Shown: piece by piece, positions 16,613-25,147 of the stretch
Numbering within the stretch: the first letter of the stretch is position 1
Layout of the letters: every line of letters begins with the position of its first letter
Source of the DNA: Lachnoanaerobaculum gingivalis
GTDB lineage: Bacteria > Bacillota > Clostridia > Lachnospirales > Lachnospiraceae
Assembly (NCBI RefSeq): GCF_003862475.1
Contig: NZ_RRCO01000001.1
Coordinates: 496,001 to 560,000 of the forward strand
Length of the DNA stretch: 64,000 bases
Reading direction: 5' to 3'
Made by a program: the position numbers and the translations under genes
Notes under the pieces: generated by a model
Database searches by the model: none
Told to the model about the DNA's origin: nothing
The model's input: the letters and a program-made list of their open reading frames with translations, nothing else

Positions 16613-17955
16613 TATGCATTTCCCCTTCCATTGATCTTATTTGCAAGTCTCATAGCGCCTTCTCTTACCTTAGCAAGTACTTCCTTTTCATCAATGTGAA
16701 GAAGTTCTCTATCTTTCATCAAGATATTTCCGTTTGCAATTGTAGTTCTGACATCTTTTCCGCATACTCCGAACAACAGATGACTGTTGATATTTGAAGC
16801 GGTCATAGGTGTATTCGGTGTATAATCAACAACGATAACATCCGCTGCTGCGCCCGGCTTTAATACTCCAAGCGGCTTCTTAAAGTATCTGTTTGCAATA
16901 TTTGCATTGTACTCAAAAAGCATCTTCGGAACTTCGCCCCAAGCCGCATTAGGATCGCATAAATGGTGCTTATGAAGCACATTTGCAACTTTCCATGACT
17001 CTAAAACGTCATGTGTATAGCCGTCACTTCCGAGTCCGCATACAATTCCTCTGTGAACAAGTTCCATTGTTGGAGGGCATCCGCAGGCGTTACCCATGTT
17101 TGACTCAGGGTTATGTACTACACAAGTGTTTGTATCTCTGATAAGATCCATTTCATGTGGGTTAATATAAATACAGTGTGCAAGCAATGACTTATCGCCA
17201 AGAACCTTCCAGTCATATAATCTGTCAACAATTCTTTGGTTGTGTACTTTCAAGCATGAATGCAAATCTTCGATACCTTCTGCCACGTGGATATGACATC
17301 CTATATCTTCAGGCTTTCTTGACATAGCATATTCCATTGACTTGTCAGAAATTGTGAAGCTTGCATGCATTCCCATCATACCTGCAATCATGTCTGAATC
17401 GTCTTTTTTTGCATGATTTGCAAAATCGACATTTTCCTTAACGGCAGCCTTCATCTTGTCTTCACCATCACGATCTGATATCTCATAGCAAAGACAGCTT
17501 CTAACTCCTGTCTCTCTCGCAGCCTTTTCAATAGCAAAAAGGCTTCCCTCGATCTCACCGAAGCTTGCATGATGATCAAAAATAGTTGTAACACCATTCT
17601 TGATACAATCAATGTAAGTGGTCATAGCAGAAAGATATGTGAGCTCGTTATCTAAATTTCTGTCAATAGTCCACCATAAGCCGTCCAGGATCTCTAAGAA
17701 TCCGTTTGGGTTGTAACCATTGATGCTCATGCCTCTTGCCATTGCAGAATAAATATGCTCGTGTGTGTTGATGAATGCCGGCATTATGAGCCCGCCCTTT
17801 GCATCCACGAAAGTTGCATCCGCATATTTTTCCTTCAAATCACGGTAGTTTCCAACCTCTAAAACTGTGTTGCCATCCAGTACTACAGACCCATCTTCAA
17901 TCAATGGCTGTTCCTGATTTCCAGTAACTACCCTTCCATTACCAATTAGTAGCAT
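16612..17955 (-). CDS. ssnA: Putative aminohydrolase SsnA
   Basis: A 447-residue member of the amidohydrolase superfamily, related to guanine and chlorohydrolase-type deaminases. Metal-binding motifs are NTHEHIYSAMARG, DHHASF, CHIHVAEG and GLGSDGYTHD. It is the first gene of the ssnA-ygfK-hydA run, with a good promoter about 60 bases upstream and GAGAGGAG before the ATG. Purine or related heterocycle deamination is a family-level guess; the true substrate of SsnA is not established. Confidence 0.88.
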   Translation of the reverse strand: MLLIGNGRVVTGNQEQPLIEDGSVVLDGNTVLEVGNYRDLKEKYADATFVDAKGGLIMPAFINTHEHIYSAMARGMSINGYNPNGFLEILDGLWWTIDRNLDNELTYLSAMTTYIDCIKNGVTTIFDHHASFGEIEGSLFAIEKAARETGVRSCLCYEISDRDGEDKMKAAVKENVDFANHAKKDDSDMIAGMMGMHASFTISDKSMEYAMSRKPEDIGCHIHVAEGIEDLHSCLKVHNQRIVDRLYDWKVLGDKSLLAHCIYINPHEMDLIRDTNTCVVHNPESNMGNACGCPPTMELVHRGIVCGLGSDGYTHDVLESWKVANVLHKHHLCDPNAAWGEVPKMLFEYNANIANRYFKKPLGVLKPGAAADVIVVDYTPNTPMTASNINSHLLFGVCGKDVRTTIANGNILMKDRELLHIDEKEVLAKVREGAMRLANKINGRGNA

Positions 17956-18015
17956 TGTAAATCTCCTCTCTGAATTATGCAGTTTTAATTACAAAAACCT
18001 AATAATGTAGCTTGT

Positions 18016-18044
18016 ATTTTAACATTTTTCTATAAGCTTTTCAA
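18016..18044 (-). promoter_or_regulatory. Sigma-A type promoter of ssnA-ygfK-hydA
   Basis: On the minus strand TTGAAA (-35, 18039-18044), a 17-bp spacer and TAAAAT (-10, 18016-18021) lie about 60 bases before the ssnA ATG. The predicted leader is about 54 bases and shows no strong hairpin. Confidence 0.65.
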
Positions 18045-18145
18045 TACTTATCTAATTATATTTTATTATTTATAAAATATTTTAAGGTAAACAGGAATGT
18101 ATTAAAAAATATACACAAAATTTATATTTATTCTATTTTTTTCAC

Positions 18146-18174
18146 TTGACATTCATCTCTCGTTTTGATATCAT
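18146..18174 (+). promoter_or_regulatory. Promoter of tRNA-Gly
   Basis: TTGACA (18146-18151), a 17-bp spacer and TATCAT (18169-18174) lie 17 bases before the tRNA 5' end. This near-consensus layout is expected of a strongly expressed tRNA. Confidence 0.8.
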
Positions 18175-18191
18175 GACAAAGTAAATTTTTT

Positions 18192-18262
18192 GCAGGTGTG
18201 GTTCAATGGTAGAACATCAGCCTTCCAAGCTGAATACGTGGGTTCGATTCCCATCACCTGCT
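18192..18262 (+). tRNA. tRNA-Gly (anticodon TCC)
   Basis: A full cloverleaf can be drawn by hand: acceptor GCAGGTG with CACCTGC (7 perfect pairs), D arm GTTC...GAAC, anticodon stem TCAGC/GCTGA with loop CTTCCAA (anticodon TCC, reads GGA), T stem GTGGG/CCCAT with loop TTCGATT. The discriminator base is T, as usual in bacterial tRNA-Gly. CCA is not encoded. A T run follows directly and may act as terminator. Confidence 0.96.
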
Positions 18263-18358
18263 TTTTTTGTGCTTTTCTTTAGGCACTTACTCTATTTACA
18301 TATTTGTAAAACATAAGTACAATATATTTGTACAATTCCAATAGAAAGGGGTGATACC

Positions 18359-19036
18359 TTGAGAATTGAAAGGATTAGTACCAACCAGATAAGATGTACA
18401 CTGTCAAATGTGGATTTGGAAAACAGAAATTTAAATGTAGTTGAATTGGCCTACGGCAGTGACAATGCCAAGGCATTGTTTCAGGAAATGCTAAGCAAAG
18501 CCTCTTATGAGGTAGGATTTGATGCGGATGACTCTCCTCTGATGATAGAGGCGGTTCCGCTTTCAAATGAAAGCATTATTATATATGTAACAAAAGTTGA
18601 CGATCCGGATGAGCTTGATACGCGTTTTGCAAAGTTCTCTCCTACAATGGCTGATGATGTGTTTGCCTCTTTTGATATGAAGTTTAATAATCTTCTTGAG
18701 GGTGCGCTTGATTTTGATGACGATAAAGCTGACGAATCTCAAAAAGAGCCGTATTTAAGGGCCTATTCATTTGAAACTTTAGATGAGCTTATAGAGGCTG
18801 CCAAGGCTGTTAAAACCTATTCGGGAGAAAACACTCTATATAAGGATGAAGTAAATAAAAGATTCATTCTTGTTCTTAAAAAGAATGAGAATAAAAAGGA
18901 TTTTGCCTCAGCCGCAAATATTCTTTCCGAATACGGTGTGAAGCTTTCCGCTACCACGTTCAGTGAAGACTACTATAAAGAACATTTTAAGGTAATGGTC
19001 AAGGAAAATGCCATTTCACAGATAGCAAAAATATAA
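18359..19036 (+). CDS. mecA: Adaptor protein MecA
   Basis: A 225-residue adaptor that delivers substrates to the ClpC AAA+ unfoldase. The N-terminus (MRIERISTNQIRCTLS, then LNVVELAYGSDNAKALFQEM) matches the MecA substrate-binding domain. An acidic linker (about 115-140) and a C-terminal ClpC-binding domain (from about 145) follow. Translation most likely starts at TTG (18359), with AAAGGGG about eight bases before it; no in-frame ATG fits the conserved N-terminus. The neighbours (tRNA-Gly, pckA) give no functional hint. Confidence 0.9.
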   Translation: MRIERISTNQIRCTLSNVDLENRNLNVVELAYGSDNAKALFQEMLSKASYEVGFDADDSPLMIEAVPLSNESIIIYVTKVDDPDELDTRFAKFSPTMADDVFASFDMKFNNLLEGALDFDDDKADESQKEPYLRAYSFETLDELIEAAKAVKTYSGENTLYKDEVNKRFILVLKKNENKKDFASAANILSEYGVKLSATTFSEDYYKEHFKVMVKENAISQIAKI

Positions 19037-19051
19037 TATTTTGATTATTTT

Positions 19052-19079
19052 AAAGCGCTGACTTATTCAGTGCTTTTTT
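19052..19079 (+). terminator. Rho-independent terminator of mecA
   Basis: A 9-bp stem (AAGCGCTGA with TCAGTGCTT, one G-T pair), 5-base loop and six T, 16 bases after the mecA stop. Confidence 0.88.
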
Positions 19080-19263
19080 GTTTCGTATTTTTTTTAACAA
19101 AGTTCAAAATATTATTGCTTTTTTCCAAATTGTTATGTATATTTTAATAAGGTTATTGTGCCTCAAAGAGTACATAACTTTATATTTTGTATCAAGGGGA
19201 AAATACCTTTTCACCCGTATTTCATGATAACAAAATAAATGAATTATAGAAAAGAGGATTATT

Positions 19264-20871
19264 ATGGCAAATATTGATTTAACTCAGTATGGCATCACAG
19301 GCACTACAGAGATAGTACACAATCCATCTTATGATGAATTATTTGCAGCCGAGACAGATTCTGCATTATCAGGCTATGAAAAGGGACAGGTTAGTGAGCT
19401 TGGTGCCGTTAACGTATTAACAGGTATCTATACAGGTCGTTCTCCTAAAGATAAATTTATAGTTATGGATGAGAATTCAAAAGATACAGTTTGGTGGACA
19501 TCAGCAGATTATGCAAATGACAACCATCCGCTTTCAGAGGATTCTTGGAAAGTCTTAAAGGACCTTGCAAAGAACGAGCTTTCAAATAAGAAGCTTTATG
19601 TAGTAGATGCTTTCTGTGGTGCAAACAAGGACACAAGAATGTCAGTTCGTTTCATTGTTGAAGTTGCTTGGCAGGCACATTTCGTTACAAATATGTTTAT
19701 TCAGCCAACTGCAGAGGAACTTGAGAACTTCAAGCCTGACTTCGTAGTTTACAATGCTTCAAAAGCAAAGGTAGCCAACTACAAGGAGCTTGGTCTTAAT
19801 TCAGAAACAGCTGTTGCTTTCAATATCACAAGCCGCGAGCAGGTTATCCTTAACACATGGTACGGCGGCGAGATGAAGAAGGGTATGTTCTCAATGATGA
19901 ACTACTATCTTCCACTTAAGGGAATTGCTTCAATGCACTGTTCAGCTAATACAGATATGAACGGTGAGAATACAGCTATCTTCTTCGGCCTTTCAGGAAC
20001 AGGTAAGACAACTCTTTCAACAGATCCTAAGAGACTTCTTATCGGTGATGATGAGCACGGTTGGGATGACAACGGTGTATTCAACTATGAGGGCGGATGC
20101 TATGCTAAGGTTATCAACCTTGACAAGGAGTCTGAGCCTGATATCTACAATGCTATCAGAAGAGATGCTCTTTTAGAGAACGTTACTCTTGATGAAAACG
20201 GTAAAATCGACTTTAATGACGGAAGCAAGACAGAGAACACAAGAGTTTCTTATCCTATCGACCATATCGAGAATATAGTTAAGCCTATATCACATGGTCC
20301 TGCTGCAGAGAATGTAATATTCCTTTCAGCAGATGCATTCGGAGTACTTCCTCCTGTATCAATCCTTACACCTGAGCAGACACAGTACTACTTCCTCAGC
20401 GGATTTACAGCTAAGCTTGCAGGTACAGAGCGTGGTATTACAGAGCCTACACCTACATTCTCAGCTTGCTTCGGACAGGCATTCCTTGAGCTTCATCCTA
20501 CAAAGTATGCTGAAGAGCTTGTAAAGAGAATGGAAAAGAACGGTTCAAAGGCATATCTTGTAAATACAGGATGGAACGGAACAGGAAAGAGAATCTCTAT
20601 CAAGGATACTCGCGGTATCATCGACGGAATCCTTAGCGGTGCTATCAAGAATGCTCCTACAAAGAAGATTCCTTACTTTGATTTCGAGGTTCCAACAGAG
20701 CTTGAAGGTGTGGATACAAAGATTCTTGATCCTAGAGATACATATGCAAATGTTGCTGATTGGGAAATCAAGGCAAAGGATCTTGCTTCAAGATTTGCAA
20801 AGAACTTTAAGAAGTATGAGACAAACGAGGCAGGTAAGGCTTTAGTAGCTGCCGGCCCAAAGGTAGACTGA
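19264..20871 (+). CDS. pckA: Phosphoenolpyruvate carboxykinase (ATP)
   Basis: A 535-residue enzyme interconverting oxaloacetate plus ATP with PEP, CO2 and ADP. In fermenting anaerobes it often runs towards oxaloacetate. It has the ATP-type P-loop [15 protein letters not shown], the kinase-2 region [20 protein letters not shown] for substrate binding, and the [17 protein letters not shown] motif, all characteristic of ATP-dependent PEPCK. Codon use is more biased towards frequently used triplets (CTT, AAG, ATC) than its neighbours, which fits high expression. RBS AAGAGGA lies before the ATG, and a terminator follows. Confidence 0.97.
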   Translation: MANIDLTQYGITGTTEIVHNPSYDELFAAETDSALSGYEKGQVSELGAVNVLTGIYTGRSPKDKFIVMDENSKDTVWWTSADYANDNHPLSEDSWKVLKDLAKNELSNKKLYVVDAFCGANKDTRMSVRFIVEVAWQAHFVTNMFIQPTAEELENFKPDFVVYNASKAKVANYKELGLNSETAVAFNITSREQVILNTWYGGEMKKGMFSMMNYYLPLKGIASMHCSANTDMNGENTAIFFGLSGTGKTTLSTDPKRLLIGDDEHGWDDNGVFNYEGGCYAKVINLDKESEPDIYNAIRRDALLENVTLDENGKIDFNDGSKTENTRVSYPIDHIENIVKPISHGPAAENVIFLSADAFGVLPPVSILTPEQTQYYFLSGFTAKLAGTERGITEPTPTFSACFGQAFLELHPTKYAEELVKRMEKNGSKAYLVNTGWNGTGKRISIKDTRGIIDGILSGAIKNAPTKKIPYFDFEVPTELEGVDTKILDPRDTYANVADWEIKAKDLASRFAKNFKKYETNEAGKALVAAGPKVD

Positions 20872-20898
20872 TACTTTAAAAGATTTATAAATTTCAAG

Positions 20899-20929
20899 AG
20901 GCTGTAGCAAATGCTATAGCCCCTTTTTC
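20899..20929 (+). terminator. Rho-independent terminator of pckA
   Basis: A stem GGCTGTAGC/GCTATAGCC with loop AAAT is followed by CCTTTTTC, about 30 bases after the pckA stop. Confidence 0.88.
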
Positions 20930-21739
20930 TTATCTGAAAAGATTTTTCATAAATGCAAGATCTTCCTTTGCATATTCAGCTCTTTCTTCTTCTCTTATTA
21001 CGCTAATATCCGGTTTTTCTTTTTTAAGCCAGTCTTTAATAATATCATATCTCATGATACCTTCACCCAGCTTACACGCCACATGTCTACCTTTAGCGGG
21101 GAAAGCTCCGTCTTTTAAATGAATAATTTTTGTTTCCTTTCCGAATGCATCTATACATTCTTTCCAAAGAGCTTCCTGTGAATCTACCCTTTCCTTTGTA
21201 AGTACATTCAAAGGATCAAATATTATCTTTAATCTATCACTATTCAATGTATTCAGCATTTTAGCCGTATATTCTGCACTATAAAGCGTATGTAATGCCA
21301 CAGGTTCCATTGCCACATAGGCATCATATTTATCGGCTTCATTTAAAATACCATCAAGTCTTTTTAGCAGTTTCGGAAAAAGCCTCACCTTATTTTCCAT
21401 ATCCACTTCTCCATAAGAACTTTCGCTTCCTACATACAATGCTTTAAAAGGTTTACTTATTTTAAGTGCCGCAATAAACTCATACCTATGCTTTTTCCAT
21501 ATATCTTCATCATCTGTAGTAAAATCAATATAACTTCCCAACACACTGATTTCTATTCCGCAAAATGCATCTACTATATATTCAATATCTTCCTGTTTCA
21601 CATCAATATTTCCGTTCATTCCCGGCAAAGACTTCTTTACAGCCAAATGAACAGCTTCAAACCCTACTTCTCTAATTTTTTCTGCAAGAATTTTCGCATC
21701 ATATTTCCCAAAGTCATGAGCTCTTACACCAAATTTCAA
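20930..21739 (-). CDS. Sugar phosphate isomerase/epimerase family TIM-barrel protein
   Basis: A 269-residue protein of the xylose isomerase-like/AP endonuclease 2 superfamily. The start MKFGVRAHDFG and the metal-ligand patterns VAMEPVALHT, IIFDPLNVLT and IIHLKDGAF (Glu, Asp, His) support a metal-dependent isomerase or epimerase. I place the start at TTG (21739) because GGAGG lies eight bases upstream; an earlier TTG at 21766 would overlap the permease stop and lacks its own site. It is last in the metal-transporter run, but nothing links its chemistry to metals. The substrate is unknown. Confidence 0.75.
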   Translation of the reverse strand: MKFGVRAHDFGKYDAKILAEKIREVGFEAVHLAVKKSLPGMNGNIDVKQEDIEYIVDAFCGIEISVLGSYIDFTTDDEDIWKKHRYEFIAALKISKPFKALYVGSESSYGEVDMENKVRLFPKLLKRLDGILNEADKYDAYVAMEPVALHTLYSAEYTAKMLNTLNSDRLKIIFDPLNVLTKERVDSQEALWKECIDAFGKETKIIHLKDGAFPAKGRHVACKLGEGIMRYDIIKDWLKKEKPDISVIREEERAEYAKEDLAFMKNLFR

Positions 21740-21762
21740 GTTTCCATCCTCCAAATATAAGA

Positions 21763-23532
21763 TCAAATAATTTCAACCATCATCCTTACTGCAGCTTTTC
21801 CCGCAATATGCTTATCTTCACTTGCAGAGCTTACAAGTATTGAATTATCAAAATCATCAATATCCTTTACTGCAAATTCATCTCCTAAAGCAATCTTTTT
21901 TTCTTCCAGATATTCAATCAAATCTCTGTCATCTTCAACTTTATGAAGACGACATGAAATACCTTTTGATACCTCCGAGAGCTTTTTTAATTTATCGGTA
22001 TCAGGATGATTTTCGTATATTTCATTTCCATGCGGACAGTGCATAGGTTTTTTTAAAAATTCATTTAATCTGTCTTTTAATACATTTGAAGTGACATACT
22101 CCAAGGCTTTTGCATCCTCATGGACATTCTGCCATGAGTAACCCAAATATTCCACCAAAAACAATTCCCACAATCTATGCTTGGTAAGCAATGTTCTGGC
22201 TCTTATTTTACCTGTTTCAGTCAAAAGAATCGACTTATTCTCAGTATATACTTCACCTTCTTCTACCAGTTTTTTTAACATCTCACTTACAGATGCAGCT
22301 TTTATCCCCAAAATCTCTGCGATCTTTTTATTTGTTGCAGTTTCATTTTTCTCAAAAAGCTCATAAATTGCTGAAATATAATCATCTCTACCGGTGTCTA
22401 TCTTAGCCATATTATTTTCCCTTACTCTGAGTCCGTAATGTTTTCTTATATCATCACTTAATTTTTTACCCGTTTCAGTCAGGGAATATACACCTCTTTC
22501 TTTTGCACGATAAACATATCCTTTTTTTATCAACTTGTCCAAAACATATTTGAGCTTTCTGTCGGACCAGGCAATATGCTCTCTGATTGTACTGTATCCC
22601 AATTCACCGAGGGCATTTTTCTTTCCTGTATGATTATCTATGTGTAAAATCAAAAGTTCTCTACTGAAACGATTTTTGTTTTTAATATATCTTATCATCT
22701 TAGTAATGATTCCACCCGGATATACTGCAATGGTTATCATAAATGTTAAGCCCGAAACCAAAGCACACATTCCCGACATGGACACATTAAATTTTACAGC
22801 AAGAAAATAACCAATGCAAGAATTAACTACTGCATATACAGCCGCCAATAATACAGTTATTTTCAGGTCCTTTGAAATCAAATATGCACTTGCAGCCGGT
22901 GAAATAAAAAAGGATATTGCAAGTATCGCACCCACCGACTCAAACGCCGAAACTGCAGTAAATGAAACCAAAGCCATAAAAACATAATAAAGACCTGCAC
23001 CTGCAATACCGGCCACTCCGGCATATACAGGATCAAATGAACTTATTTTCAGTTTTCTAAAAAATACCGCTATAAATACTGTATTTATCAAAAGTACAAA
23101 ACTCATCTGTACCAATGCCTTTGGTAGACTGATACCAAGGAAATTTATTCTATGAAGCGGAGCCAGTATAATTTCTCCAATCAAAACCACCTCTGTGTCC
23201 AGATGTACATTTCTTGCATATCTTGTAATAAGTATAACGGCTATCGAAAAAAACAGCGGGAAAATTATACCTACAGAAGCATCTTCACTCACTCTTTTAC
23301 TTTTTATCAGTAACTCTATACAAACAGTAGTTAAAACACCGAAAAGACTTGCTCCTATTATTAAGAAAACACTCCCTATATCTTTAGTAACAAAATATCC
23401 TATAACTATTCCAAGAAGTACGGAATGTGAGATTGCATCGGAAACCATTGAAAGTCTTCTTAACACTAAAAACACTCCCAAAACAGCACAGGCAAGTGAG
23501 GTTATTATAAGAATATACAAAGATTCAATCAT
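21763..23532 (-). CDS. Metal ABC transporter permease fused to winged helix and DtxR/MntR-type repressor
   Basis: 589 residues in one uninterrupted frame. Residues 1-275 are a complete ABC-3 (Mn/Zn/Fe) permease with about eight membrane segments (RRLSMVSDAISHSVLLG, AISFFISPAASAYLI). Residues 284-370 form a winged helix (TIREHIAWSDRKLKYVLDKL, GVYSLTETGKKL). Residues 380-589 match DtxR/MntR proteins: HTH (NKKIAEILGIKAASVSEMLK), dimer/metal domain (KHRLWELFLVEYLG, VHEDAKALEYV, HCPHG) and a C-terminal FeoA/SH3-like part. By-eye alignment to DtxR keeps the ancillary ligands (His452, Glu456, His471) but puts Lys475 and Tyr479 at the primary-site Cys102 and His106 positions. Its ATG overlaps the upstream permease stop by four bases. 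A membrane-tethered regulator of its own operon is inferred. Confidence 0.88.
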   Translation of the reverse strand: MIESLYILIITSLACAVLGVFLVLRRLSMVSDAISHSVLLGIVIGYFVTKDIGSVFLIIGASLFGVLTTVCIELLIKSKRVSEDASVGIIFPLFFSIAVILITRYARNVHLDTEVVLIGEIILAPLHRINFLGISLPKALVQMSFVLLINTVFIAVFFRKLKISSFDPVYAGVAGIAGAGLYYVFMALVSFTAVSAFESVGAILAISFFISPAASAYLISKDLKITVLLAAVYAVVNSCIGYFLAVKFNVSMSGMCALVSGLTFMITIAVYPGGIITKMIRYIKNKNRFSRELLILHIDNHTGKKNALGELGYSTIREHIAWSDRKLKYVLDKLIKKGYVYRAKERGVYSLTETGKKLSDDIRKHYGLRVRENNMAKIDTGRDDYISAIYELFEKNETATNKKIAEILGIKAASVSEMLKKLVEEGEVYTENKSILLTETGKIRARTLLTKHRLWELFLVEYLGYSWQNVHEDAKALEYVTSNVLKDRLNEFLKKPMHCPHGNEIYENHPDTDKLKKLSEVSKGISCRLHKVEDDRDLIEYLEEKKIALGDEFAVKDIDDFDNSILVSSASEDKHIAGKAAVRMMVEII

Positions 23533-24416
23533 TTCCCTACCCTCATCTTCCTAATATTTAAAAGCATTCTCACAATACCCCTCGGTGCAAACAATACAGA
23601 AAAGAGTGCAATAACAGACATAATAAGTATAATGCTTGGTCCTGTAGAAAATCCCTTCACCGCACTGCTTATAAAAGTACCCAAAAAGGCCGATACGGCT
23701 CCTGTTACCGCCGCAATCACTAATACTTTCTCATAGCTTTTACTCCATTGCAAACCTGTAACCGCAGGAGTTATAAGCATGCTGCTTATAAGAATGGCAC
23801 CCACCGCCTTTAGACCTGCCGCAATCAAAATCATTGTTATTATCATTATAAGAAGAGAGGTAAGTCTTGAATTTATTCCTATTGTATACGCATAAACCAT
23901 ATCAAAGACATATACCTTTATCTCTTTGTAAAAGAGTATAAATAAGGCAAGAGATATGACAGATACAGCGAGTATTATATAAACATCCTCCCTCAGTATA
24001 TATGCAGCCTGTCCGAATATATAGCTAGCAAGTCCCGACTGTGAAGCTCCCTGATATTTCGGATTACCCTGTATATAACTTTTTAATACCATACCCATAC
24101 CAAACATTGCAGATAAAATGACCGCCATTGCGGTGTCCGCTTCTATCTTTGAGCCTTCCGAAATAATCTGTATCAGTATAAAAGCGACTATACCTGCCAC
24201 TATTGCACCGAGCATTAAAATAATAGAACTTTTTCTCCCGGATATCATAAATGCCAGAATTATTCCGGGAAGTGATGCATGACCTACAGCATCACCTATC
24301 AGACTTTGCCCCTTTAAGATACTTATCGTTCCGACTATACCTGTTGCCATGGCAAGCAGCATTGTTCCTATCGCAACCACAATAAACGAATACTGTGTAA
24401 TAATACTTATATTCAT
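23529..24416 (-). CDS. Metal ABC transporter permease (ABC-3 family)
   Basis: A 295-residue integral membrane protein with about eight hydrophobic segments and ABC-3 signatures KGQSLIGDAVGHASLPGI and AVGAILISSMLITPAVTGL. With the fused permease it forms the two-permease channel typical of TroCD/MntCD-type manganese, zinc or iron importers. It lies three bases after the ATPase gene and overlaps the next permease by ATGA. Confidence 0.92.
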   Translation of the reverse strand: MNISIITQYSFIVVAIGTMLLAMATGIVGTISILKGQSLIGDAVGHASLPGIILAFMISGRKSSIILMLGAIVAGIVAFILIQIISEGSKIEADTAMAVILSAMFGMGMVLKSYIQGNPKYQGASQSGLASYIFGQAAYILREDVYIILAVSVISLALFILFYKEIKVYVFDMVYAYTIGINSRLTSLLIMIITMILIAAGLKAVGAILISSMLITPAVTGLQWSKSYEKVLVIAAVTGAVSAFLGTFISSAVKGFSTGPSIILIMSVIALFSVLFAPRGIVRMLLNIRKMRVGK

Positions 24417-24419
24417 AGC

Positions 24420-25130
24420 CTACTCCCCATATGTCGCATCTATATTCTCTTTCACAAAAGTTTCCTCGGTCCTTCCGCTTGCTATAAGTTGCTTATTAAC
24501 CATAATTACATGATCGAAATATTCGCATAGGGTGTTTAAATCATGGTGTACCGCTATAATGGTCTTCCCTTCTTTTTTAAACTCTCTCATTGTTTCTATA
24601 ATTATATTCTCGGTTTTCTTATCAACTCCTGCCAGCGGTTCATCCATAAAGTAAATTAGGGCATTCTGAGCAATTGCCCTTGCTATGAATACCCTTTGTT
24701 TTTGTCCCCCTGAAAGTTCTGAAATCTGCCTGGATGCAAAATCTTCCATTTTCATTTTTTTCAATGCTTCCAAAGCTTTTTCTTTTTCAGAAGCATTTAC
24801 TCTTTTAAACAAACCAATCCCCGCATATCTTCCCATTGTCACCACATCAATAACTGTAGTAGGGAAATTCCAGTTTACCGTGGTGGTCTGAGGTATATAA
24901 GCAATCTGCTTATATACCTCCTTGTAAGACTTACCCATAATACTTACTTTACCTGAGATAGGCTTCATAAGTCCGAGTATCCCCTTCATTAAGGTGGATT
25001 TACCGGCACCGTTTGGTCCTATAATTGCGGTAATACTTCCCTCATATATATCAAGATCCATATCCCATATTACAGGAATATCCGTATATGCCATTGTAAA
25101 GTCTTCCAAATGTATCAATACTTTTTCCAT
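24420..25130 (-). CDS. Metal ABC transporter ATP-binding protein
   Basis: A 236-residue ATPase: Walker A GPNGAGKST, Q-loop IAYIPQT, signature LSGGQ, Walker B LIYFMDEPLAGVD, H-loop VHHDL. The sequence most resembles MntB/ZnuC/TroB proteins (GPNGAGKSTLMKGILGL, TTTVNWNFPTTV). The ATG at 25130 is chosen because GAGG lies six bases upstream; a TTG four codons earlier is in frame but lacks a ribosome site. Confidence 0.93.
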   Translation of the reverse strand: MEKVLIHLEDFTMAYTDIPVIWDMDLDIYEGSITAIIGPNGAGKSTLMKGILGLMKPISGKVSIMGKSYKEVYKQIAYIPQTTTVNWNFPTTVIDVVTMGRYAGIGLFKRVNASEKEKALEALKKMKMEDFASRQISELSGGQKQRVFIARAIAQNALIYFMDEPLAGVDKKTENIIIETMREFKKEGKTIIAVHHDLNTLCEYFDHVIMVNKQLIASGRTEETFVKENIDATYGE

Positions 25131-25147
25131 ATCAAACCTCAAAGGTA

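Noticed and set aside
24419-25142. TTG at 25142 as the start of the metal ABC ATPase
   Set aside because: The ATG at 25130 has GAGG six bases upstream; the TTG would use that segment as coding sequence.
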